Below are positions 57,492 through 64,000 of a stretch of 64,000 nt of DNA, piece by piece; positions within the stretch are counted from its first letter, which is position 1; every line of letters starts with the position of its first letter. A program made the translations under genes and the position numbers. The stretch is from Deltaproteobacteria bacterium (GTDB lineage: Bacteria > Myxococcota_A > Polyangia > Haliangiales > Haliangiaceae): positions 124,001 to 188,000 of the forward strand of contig JAHDIH010000002.1 in assembly GCA_020630875.1 (NCBI GenBank), read 5' to 3'. The notes under the pieces were generated by a model. The model did not search any database and was not told where the DNA came from. It saw only the letters and a program-made list of their open reading frames with translations.

Positions 57492-59648
57492 ATGGCTTAC
57501 GAACCTTATCTACGTCCCAATGTCGCAGGAACCCCTGAATTCGTTCAAGATGAAATCAATGCCTTCGGAAATTCCGTAGAACGTTTCGTGGCGGGACAAC
57601 TCGATGAGCGAGTATTTCTTGAGTATCGGCTGCGTCATGGGGTCTACGGACAAAGGCAAGACGGCGTGCACATGCTTCGTTCGAAACTTCCCCTCGGGCT
57701 GTTGAGTCCGGAGCAAATGGATTCTTTTGCAGACGTTGCTGAAGTTTACGGGCATGGCATCGCGCATCTGACGACACGGCAGGATATCCAAGTTCACTTT
57801 GTTCCTCTCAAAAAAACTGCAGACTTAATGAGAACCATGGCCAAGACGAACATGACCGCACGTGAAGCGTGTGGAAACGTTGTTCGAAACGTTTGTGGTT
57901 CGCCGGTCTCTGGCCTTCTTGACGACAGCGCATTCGACATCACACCGTGGGGCATGGCGTTGACAAAGGCACTGCTTCGTCATCCTGACGGTCAAAGCCT
58001 AGGACGCAAGTTTAAAATTACGTTCGCAGACTCATTTGATCCCGTCTACAACCTTTCCGTTATCCATGATGTCGGTGCCACCGCGGTGCTGAAAGAGATT
58101 GATGGTAAGATGGTCAAAGGTTTCAAGGTACTTGTTGGCGGCGGTCTTGGAGCCGTACCGCATGAAGCGCAACCCATTTCCGAGTGGATGCCTGCTGGTG
58201 ATCTTTTGCCAACCTGTCTTGCGATACTCCGGCTCTTTGGCGTTCATGGAGAGAAAAAGAATCGTGCGCGTGCTCGTTTAAAATTTGTAGTCGCTAAGTG
58301 GGGCATTGAGAAGTTCCGGGAAGAGGTAGCGAAAGAAATCGCGGCTCATCCAAATGATCCGCAGCTGACGGTAGAGAATGAAGAAATATGGGCAGACCGG
58401 CCAATTCACCCACCGAATACTAATTTCCCGCAAGGAACCACAGAACGGCAAAAAGCCTGGCTACGAACCAACGTGATTCGCCAAGCTCAAGATGGCTATG
58501 CGGTAGTAAAAGTCCGCGTGCCCCAAGGAGACTTGACTCCAGATCAGTTGCGTAAGCTTGCCTCACTGTTGCGAAAGGAAGTAGGAGACACTACGAGAAT
58601 CGGTGTGGAGCAGCAGCTGTTTATTCGTTGCGTAGCGTTCGACCGGTTGCTTGCGTTGCAAGAAGGATTGGATTCCATTGGGCTTGGCGGATCCCAATCG
58701 CATGGCGTTGCAGATCCCATCACCTGTCCAGGAGCAGATACCTGCAAACTTGGTATCACCAGCCCACGCTCACTTGCTCGACAAATTAACGACAAGTTAG
58801 AAAAACTGGCGAAGAACCCCAAAATCGAAAAACTAAGAATCCATGTGTCCGGATGTCCGAACTCATGTGCTCAAACGCAAATCGCGGATATCGGGCTGTT
58901 TGGTGCTTCAAGAACAGTAGAAGGAGTCACGGCTCCGTTTTTCATGATGGTCCTTGGTGGACAAATGGGAGGGGTTGGTTCTGGCGCTAAACTTGGTGAT
59001 GGTTTTGGTAAAGCGATGTTAAAAGTTCCTGCCTATCAGGTCGGAAACGCGGTGGAGGCGCTTGCCACCGCTTACGCAGAGCAGAGTGAGGAAGAGGAAA
59101 CGTTTGGGGCATTCATTAACCGATTGGGGAGAAAGCCTATCAAGGAACTTTTGGCTCCGTACAAAGACATACCAAAGCCATCAGAGATGCCAGAAGCCTA
59201 TCGAGAGTTTGGCTCAGAGGGCGACTTTAAAATGCAACGAGGGGTTGGAGAATGTGCTGGTGATATTGTCGCGTTAAGCGATTTGTTAATGGCAGATGCG
59301 GATCGCCTTGCGGACGAAGCGACCGCGCTTTACGAAGAAAATGCGGACAAAGGACGTATTGTCAAAGTGGCTCATCAGGCAATGGACATTGCTGCAAAGG
59401 CGTTACTGACCACTACAGGAATTCAAAATCCCGACGGTTATGATATTCCCAAGGAGTTCAAGACGCGATTTTACGATTCGGGTAGAATCTATGAAGGCGT
59501 CGGCCACTACTACCTTTTCGCTTCTGCGGAAGACCCATCTTCGGTAGAGGGAGACCGTTTACGACGGTTAGTAGAAGAGTCGATGCTGTTCGTTGAAGAG
59601 ACCCACACAATTTTGGGCAGAATTCAAAATCCCAAAGAGGCTCAGTAA
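57492..59648 (+). CDS. ferredoxin-type siroheme sulfite/nitrite reductase
   Basis: From ATG 57492 the protein is 718 aa. It binds siroheme and [4Fe-4S] through Cys412 and Cys418 (TCPGADTC) and Cys455 and Cys459 (SGCPNSC), the pattern of sulfite and assimilatory nitrite reductases. Two repeated ferredoxin-like halves are visible (VYGQRQDGVHML and VRVPQGDLTPDQL regions). After residue ~590 there is an extra ~125-residue helical domain (LLMADADRLADEATAL, AMDIAAKALLTTTG, LVEESMLFVEETHTI) that resembles HEPN-like bundles. Sulfite or nitrite specificity cannot be decided. cysG follows with a TAATG overlap and supplies the siroheme. Confidence 0.93.
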   Translation: MAYEPYLRPNVAGTPEFVQDEINAFGNSVERFVAGQLDERVFLEYRLRHGVYGQRQDGVHMLRSKLPLGLLSPEQMDSFADVAEVYGHGIAHLTTRQDIQVHFVPLKKTADLMRTMAKTNMTAREACGNVVRNVCGSPVSGLLDDSAFDITPWGMALTKALLRHPDGQSLGRKFKITFADSFDPVYNLSVIHDVGATAVLKEIDGKMVKGFKVLVGGGLGAVPHEAQPISEWMPAGDLLPTCLAILRLFGVHGEKKNRARARLKFVVAKWGIEKFREEVAKEIAAHPNDPQLTVENEEIWADRPIHPPNTNFPQGTTERQKAWLRTNVIRQAQDGYAVVKVRVPQGDLTPDQLRKLASLLRKEVGDTTRIGVEQQLFIRCVAFDRLLALQEGLDSIGLGGSQSHGVADPITCPGADTCKLGITSPRSLARQINDKLEKLAKNPKIEKLRIHVSGCPNSCAQTQIADIGLFGASRTVEGVTAPFFMMVLGGQMGGVGSGAKLGDGFGKAMLKVPAYQVGNAVEALATAYAEQSEEEETFGAFINRLGRKPIKELLAPYKDIPKPSEMPEAYREFGSEGDFKMQRGVGECAGDIVALSDLLMADADRLADEATALYEENADKGRIVKVAHQAMDIAAKALLTTTGIQNPDGYDIPKEFKTRFYDSGRIYEGVGHYYLFASAEDPSSVEGDRLRRLVEESMLFVEETHTILGRIQNPKEAQ

Positions 59649-61084
59649 TGGGGAAAGCCAAGTCATCGCTGATCGTTGGTTGGCGATTGGTTGGCAAACA
59701 TGTGGCGGTGGTTGGCGGAGACCTAGAAGCACAGCGCCGAGTTGAAACCGCTATTTCCGCTGGGGCTTGCGTTACCGTTTTCGCGACGGAGATCACCCCG
59801 GCGATAGAGATTCAAGTTAAAGAAAATCAAATAGGCTATTATAACCAAATTTCTCCTGATGACTTAAGTGGTATTGATATGGTGCTCGCGACCATTGGTG
59901 ATTGCGAGGCATCCCGTGAGTTAGCAAGTCAGTGCAGGAGCAAGGGGATACCTGTGCATGTCGCGGACGTTCGGGCCCTGTGCGATTTCTGGTTTCCATC
60001 GGTGTATCAAGACGGGCCGCTGCAGATTGCGGTTTCGACCAACGGTTACGGCCCTGCCCTTGGCGGAAGACTGCGCGACTATCTTGGAGCTCGTGTCCCA
60101 GCAAACTTTAGAAGCGCCTTGATGGCGTTTAACGATCTACGTGGAGAATTAAGAAAAGTAGATGGCAGCGGTGACCGAACCAGACGCATGAAATGGATGA
60201 CCAACTTTGCAAGAAGCACGTCCCTAAGCTCGATAGCTGGTTTAGATGAAGAGAAGAAATCCGAACTAATTGCTTCTTATGTTGCCGGCGAAGGTAACTT
60301 ACTCTCTGGCGTAGACGAACGGGTGGATCATGGGCTCGCAAGTTTAATCCTTGTCGGAGCAGGTCCAGGAGATCCCAAATTGTTGACCGTTGCTGCGGTC
60401 GAAGCACTTCACCATGCGGACCTGGTAGTTGCAGATCGGTTGGTACCCGCGCAAATTCTCCAACTCGTGGAATGTGAGTTGCGAATAGCACCAAAGTTTC
60501 CTGGTAAGGCCGAACTCGCCCAAAGCAAGATTTACGAATGGACTGAGACCGCGCTTGCAGAAGGAAAAAGTGTTGTAAGATTAAAAGTGGGCGACCCGTT
60601 TGTATTCGGTAGAGGGGGAGAGGAAATGGAGCACTTTTCTCGCTTAGGGTATTCTCCAAGTGTCATCCCTGGCGTCTCAAGTGCACTGGCGGCACCCGCA
60701 CTTTCGGGAATTTCGCTGACCCAACGAGGAGTTGCAGATCAAGTTGTAATTTGTACCGGAGTTGGAAAAGGCGGATCAAAAGCAAGTTTACCTGACTATC
60801 GGGCCGAATCAACCCTTGTACTGCTTATGGCAGTAAAGAGCTTAAGCTCGATTTGCAGTCGTTTGATGGAAGAACATGGCTACCCCGCGGGGACGCCGGT
60901 GAGTGTCGTGGAGTCCGCAAGTCGACTAGGCCAAAGGGAAGTGAGCGGAAGCGTTGGCTTATTTTCCAAAAATGAAAACTGCCAAGACTTAGTCGCTCCT
61001 GCTGTGGTTGTCATTGGATCGTGTGCTGCAACGTCTTCGGCAAAATTTGCAAATGAGCTGCTTCAAGACGTAGCAACTGGTTGA
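59648..61084 (+). CDS. cysG: siroheme synthase (precorrin-2 dehydrogenase and uroporphyrinogen-III methyltransferase)
   Basis: A 478-aa bifunctional CysG. The N-terminal ~210 residues form the NAD-dependent precorrin-2 dehydrogenase/sirohydrochlorin ferrochelatase (HVAVVGGDLEAQRRVE, VSTNGYGPALGGRLRDYL); the C-terminal part is a SUMT methyltransferase (LVGAGPGDPKLLTVAAVEAL, DPFVFGRGGEE, VIPGVSSALAAPALSGI and ISLTQRG). It makes siroheme for the adjacent reductase from uroporphyrinogen III; precorrin-2 is also a B12 precursor. The ATG overlaps the upstream stop (TAATG). Confidence 0.96.
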   Translation: MGKAKSSLIVGWRLVGKHVAVVGGDLEAQRRVETAISAGACVTVFATEITPAIEIQVKENQIGYYNQISPDDLSGIDMVLATIGDCEASRELASQCRSKGIPVHVADVRALCDFWFPSVYQDGPLQIAVSTNGYGPALGGRLRDYLGARVPANFRSALMAFNDLRGELRKVDGSGDRTRRMKWMTNFARSTSLSSIAGLDEEKKSELIASYVAGEGNLLSGVDERVDHGLASLILVGAGPGDPKLLTVAAVEALHHADLVVADRLVPAQILQLVECELRIAPKFPGKAELAQSKIYEWTETALAEGKSVVRLKVGDPFVFGRGGEEMEHFSRLGYSPSVIPGVSSALAAPALSGISLTQRGVADQVVICTGVGKGGSKASLPDYRAESTLVLLMAVKSLSSICSRLMEEHGYPAGTPVSVVESASRLGQREVSGSVGLFSKNENCQDLVAPAVVVIGSCAATSSAKFANELLQDVATG

Positions 61085-61099
61085 TGGTATTTTGTCCTC

Positions 61100-62074
61100 G
61101 TGACTCAGTACGATCTATTTTCCAAAAGTCCTGCACTAAAGGTTCGACCGGCTCGTTATGACGCGAGTTTGATTGAGCTTGCAAGGGTCGTAGACAAAAG
61201 GATTAGGCTCGGAACTTCATCATGGACATTTAGCGGTTGGACAGGTCTCGTTTACGCAGATGGCGTATCAAAAGTAAACCTAACCAAAAACAGCCTGCCA
61301 GCATACAGTCGACACCCACTATTCAGATCGGTAGGAGTTGATCGGTCGCTGTACCGACCATTAAGCAGTGAAGACTGGAGACGGTTGGATGAGGGAGTTC
61401 CGTCAGATTTTCTCTATATAGTGAAAGCGCATGAATATTGTGTTTTGCCGAAGTATCTTGCTCATCCGCGATTTGGGGCGCAAGGAGGGGAGACGAATCC
61501 GTACTTTCTTGATGCTGGTTACATCAGGGACGTTAACGTCGCCCCTTGCGTTGACGGGCTAGGAGTCGAACGCTTTTGGTTCTTATTGCAGTTCCCGGCT
61601 TCGGCATTTTCCGCTGGCGATGATCAACGCATTTTTCAAAGTAAACTTGCGACAATCAAAAAAGCACTTCCTGAAGAGGTCACGCTGGTTGTAGAAGTAA
61701 GGAGTAACTCTCTGATAAATGAAAACTTTGGAGCGTTCTTAAGAGACTATGAGATTGTCCCATGCATAAACGTTGTGCCTGGTATCTTTAGTCCGGTGCA
61801 GATTGCTGAGAGATTGAAGGCCCATTCGCGAAAGAAAGTACTTGTGCGCTGGATGCAAAACCCAAAATGGAGTTACGAGGAGGCGCGAGATGCGTTTTCG
61901 CCATTTAGTGAAATCCGAGCTGCCGACCCGTCGATGCGGCAACAAATCTCGAAAGTAGTTACCGCTAGCGTCGCAAGTTCCATTGTCTGCTTAGTTGGAA
62001 ATAAGGCGGAGGGGTGCTCACCTAAATCAATTGAGATGCTCGCGAAAGAATTGTATCTATCTAATTGCCCATGA
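61100..62074 (+). CDS. DUF72 family protein
   Basis: A 324-aa TIM-barrel-like protein of the DUF72 (YecE) family, starting at GTG 61100. Family features are LGTSSWTFSGWTGLVYA near the N-terminus (after an N-terminal extension of ~30 residues), the SDFLYIVKAHEY strand, and VEVRSNSLINENF. The function is unknown; metal-dependent hydrolase or nuclease activity has been suggested for the family. It lies 16 bases after cysG in the same direction and may be read through. Its last 14 bases overlap the convergent lipoprotein gene. Confidence 0.85.
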   Translation: MTQYDLFSKSPALKVRPARYDASLIELARVVDKRIRLGTSSWTFSGWTGLVYADGVSKVNLTKNSLPAYSRHPLFRSVGVDRSLYRPLSSEDWRRLDEGVPSDFLYIVKAHEYCVLPKYLAHPRFGAQGGETNPYFLDAGYIRDVNVAPCVDGLGVERFWFLLQFPASAFSAGDDQRIFQSKLATIKKALPEEVTLVVEVRSNSLINENFGAFLRDYEIVPCINVVPGIFSPVQIAERLKAHSRKKVLVRWMQNPKWSYEEARDAFSPFSEIRAADPSMRQQISKVVTASVASSIVCLVGNKAEGCSPKSIEMLAKELYLSNCP

Positions 62075-62897
62075 GGTCGGCTAACTGTTCCGCTTCATTT
62101 TTCGAAAGCGTCAAAGAAACGGATACATGATTGTTGGACTTCTCCAGAGCAAGCTTTTCGAAAACAGTTTTCAGCTCTTCGGGCTGCCCAGACTGCACCA
62201 TGTTGATTGCCATCTTCCAAAAGTCATACAAAGGCTCGATGGTTTCCGGACTTGCCGGCGTGTCACGAACCTTGAGCTCGATTTTTTTGCCTGAGAGGTC
62301 GGCCGAAAACCAATTAACACCCTTATCATCACCTTCATACAGACCCAATAGTTTGTTTGCTACTCGCCAAATTATGGAATTATGAGACGATGCCAGGCGA
62401 GAAATCTCCTGCATCTCAGTAGGTAGCCCAATTCGTTGCACGGTTTTCAGGGCGCCGCCTTTGGTGGAGATGATGGTCCCGTCCAAAAAGTTACTGAGTA
62501 CAACATCTTCCCGGGTGTTACATTGAATCGTGGCAGCCGGGGGGCGGACCACAATCGAAGAGTGGGTGTTGCCAGAAGTGATGTATTTAAACGTCCATAT
62601 CTCATCTGAACGTTCTGCTAAGGTAGCGAAACAGTCGTCGGAAAGAAACTCAACTCCAGAAGCTCTGGAGACAATATGAATGAACTTTTCGCTATGGCTG
62701 GTCGCAAAGTGGCTTGAGCGTGCTGCCTTACTGTTACCGTACCAAATTTCTTTGGTGGTGGTGGGAAGCATAGTTAGGATGGTTTGGTGAGTTATTCGTT
62801 TTTGAAGAGGTTCGACGTCTTGAACTGGGTACTTTCCGACACCTGGTTTTTCACAACTCAGGAAAATCAATAAAGTTACAACAGTGAGCCCTCTCAC
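62061..62897 (-). CDS. hypothetical lipoprotein
   Basis: A 278-aa lipoprotein (TLLIFLSC; Cys15) starting at GTG 62897, which overlaps the upstream stop (GTGA). The mature part is beta-rich with no recognised domain; it contains three further Cys. It is coupled to the Ser-rich membrane protein gene, so the two probably act together at the envelope. Confidence 0.65.
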   Translation of the reverse strand: MRGLTVVTLLIFLSCEKPGVGKYPVQDVEPLQKRITHQTILTMLPTTTKEIWYGNSKAARSSHFATSHSEKFIHIVSRASGVEFLSDDCFATLAERSDEIWTFKYITSGNTHSSIVVRPPAATIQCNTREDVVLSNFLDGTIISTKGGALKTVQRIGLPTEMQEISRLASSHNSIIWRVANKLLGLYEGDDKGVNWFSADLSGKKIELKVRDTPASPETIEPLYDFWKMAINMVQSGQPEELKTVFEKLALEKSNNHVSVSLTLSKNEAEQLADLMGN

Positions 62898-64000
62898 AGG
62901 CTGACGTCCAACCTTATTCGTTTACTCCGATTCGTCTTAGTAACTTTTCCCGACTTTTTCGATTCTTTACCTGACTTTAAGTCGTAGACCTTAACCGTAT
63001 GTGAGCCTTTAGAAACGTGAATTCGATCTGTGGGACAGAGCTGGCCAGAAGGTTTGTCGTCAATGAAAACGTAGTATCGATTCTTTCGAGAACAGCGGAC
63101 TTTGATTCCTCCCCTCCCTTTAAACGGCCCTACTTTTTCCAATTCTAGTTTCATTGAGTCGCTACCATCGAACGAACTGGTTGCTAGTTTATGACCTTTG
63201 GCGAAAACGGCGATCGATGTGCCTTCCGCTGGTCTATCTATAGTCACTGACTTATGGCGTCCAATCTTTTTGTGACCGATATAGATATCGGCCTTTGTAG
63301 ACAGTTCTATTTTGAACTTGCCGTCTTCGGGTTCTGATTTTTCAGAGCTAGTACTCGAAGACGAACTCTCTGACTTCTCTGAAGAGCTGCTTGAGCTTAC
63401 TGAAGAGCTACTTGAGCTTTCAGAGGCCACCACTGAACTAATGGATGAACTAGAAATTTCAGTAGAGCTTGCAGAATTCACAACCGCCTTGGAACTCTTT
63501 GATACGGATTTACTTGATTGACTCGCGCTTACTTTCGGTAAGTCTTTTTTGGCCAGCGCAAATTTGTCTTTTTGATCGACGTTGTTTTTTAGGAACATTC
63601 CCAAAACGACTACCCAAGCTAAGACGAATGCTACCAACAAAAGCTTTAGCCACTTTTTTGATGTATTCGATTTTGAAATCGCGAGCTCTATATCCTCAAA
63701 TGTATTGTTATGAGGTGTTTGGCTCGTAGGCAATGGGGTTGGAACGTACGCTTGCTTCGCGGTCGCGGAAGATTGACTTGGAAGGTTTGCCAAAGCCGCA
63801 GGAGCTTTCTGCGGCACCATTGTCGGTGCCGAATGAGCCGCGGAGATTGCTCTCGGAAGGCTCGGTGGCTTTGGTTGAGGAGGTTGAGTCACGCTATTCA
63901 CGTGCGGGACCATTTCTGGAACACTATCTTGCGCTGAAGGCACTTGATTACGCGTACTAGCCATTGCGTCCATCGCTTGCAATTCCGTGAGGTCGGTTTG
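62894..64000 (-). CDS. C-terminal part of a membrane protein with Ser-rich linker and PEGA-like domain (truncated by window edge)
   Basis: The frame is open from the window edge (codon starting at 64000) without a clear start; at least 368 residues are present. Order: a Pro/Ser/Ala-rich cytoplasmic linker, one membrane segment (WLKLLLVAFVLAWVVVLGMFL), a Ser-rich stretch of ~60 residues, and a C-terminal beta domain (FKIELSTKADIYIGHKKIG, AKGHKLATSSF) resembling PEGA repeats, ending with a Cys pair and basic residues. In Myxococcota this tail is often attached to a Ser/Thr protein kinase whose catalytic part would lie beyond the edge. That is inference; the kinase is not seen. Confidence 0.6.
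   Translation of the reverse strand, partial: QTDLTELQAMDAMASTRNQVPSAQDSVPEMVPHVNSVTQPPQPKPPSLPRAISAAHSAPTMVPQKAPAALANLPSQSSATAKQAYVPTPLPTSQTPHNNTFEDIELAISKSNTSKKWLKLLLVAFVLAWVVVLGMFLKNNVDQKDKFALAKKDLPKVSASQSSKSVSKSSKAVVNSASSTEISSSSISSVVASESSSSSSVSSSSSSEKSESSSSSTSSEKSEPEDGKFKIELSTKADIYIGHKKIGRHKSVTIDRPAEGTSIAVFAKGHKLATSSFDGSDSMKLELEKVGPFKGRGGIKVRCSRKNRYYVFIDDKPSGQLCPTDRIHVSKGSHTVKVYDLKSGKESKKSGKVTKTNRSKRIRLDVSL
63325..63530 (-). repeat. Ser-rich low-complexity coding tract
   Basis: A run of Ser codons broken by Lys, Glu, Val and Thr (SSSSVSSSSSSEKSESSSS and similar) encodes a flexible extracellular linker in the edge gene. Codons vary, so it is protein-level repetitiveness. Confidence 0.75.

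Overview
The window is a gene-dense, mid-GC stretch of a Gram-negative bacterial chromosome. A TonB-dependent receptor, an OmpA-type outer-membrane protein and at least fourteen short lipoprotein signal peptides (hydrophobic run ending in a Cys lipobox) show a double membrane. Lipoproteins with VWA/Cys-rich, PHM-like copper, beta-propeller, beta-helix and TSP3-OmpA architectures, a lone NtrC-type regulator and a B12-dependent ribonucleotide reductase suggest a Myxococcota/Deltaproteobacteria-type lineage. That is inference from gene content; no rRNA is present to settle it. I saw no insertion sequence, prophage, CRISPR array, tRNA or rRNA.

Layout. 0-9.4 kb: nrdJ behind a perfect 20-bp palindrome, an AlkD-like DNA repair protein, a leucine-rich-repeat lipoprotein, a two-domain M16 metallopeptidase lipoprotein, and a Fic-fold protein with a degenerate active site. 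9.5-13 kb: a minimal division cluster rsmH-ftsL-ftsI. 13-17.3 kb: hisD-hisC, divergent metK, and a small membrane protein. 17.4-20.2 kb: secreted or lipoprotein genes including a DUF4856-type lipoprotein. 20.3-26.9 kb: a polysaccharide deacetylase, then a tightly overlapping run astA - small membrane protein - ntrC-like - helical-repeat membrane protein - 59-aa peptide - radical SAM/SPASM enzyme - ppsR. 27-30 kb: VWA lipoprotein, PHM-like copper lipoprotein and a repeat-rich lipoprotein. 30-34 kb: murI, ogt and gyrB. 34-45 kb: a large DUF4838/PKD-like lipoprotein, cytochrome P450, TetR, a papain-like protein, an orphan HD protein, gpmI-tlpA, a stand-alone Cache-like protein and hisF. 45-50 kb: WGR protein, TSP3-OmpA, and a beta-helix lipoprotein. 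50-55.3 kb (minus strand): a cobalamin riboswitch driving btuB, a beta-propeller lipoprotein and a hexapeptide acyltransferase, followed by an M28 peptidase. 55.3-57.4 kb: two tandem paralogues of an unrecognised papain-like family. 57.5-61 kb: siroheme-dependent sulfite/nitrite reductase with cysG. 61-64 kb: DUF72, a lipoprotein, and a truncated Ser-rich membrane protein at the edge.

Themes. Corrinoid and siroheme metabolism recurs: nrdJ needs B12, the btuB operon imports it under riboswitch control, and cysG makes precorrin-2/siroheme for the adjacent reductase. Amino-acid genes (hisC, hisD, hisF, metK) are scattered rather than in one operon. Many neighbours are translationally coupled (ATGA, TAATG, GTGA, TAGTG overlaps). 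The most promising unexplained units are: the riboswitch-btuB-beta-propeller operon, which resembles the Bacteroidetes BtuB-BtuG pairing; the radical SAM enzyme nested with a 59-aa peptide; the tandem GGSYTCGPTA cysteine-protease-like paralogues; and the lipoprotein that keeps all six PHM copper ligands.
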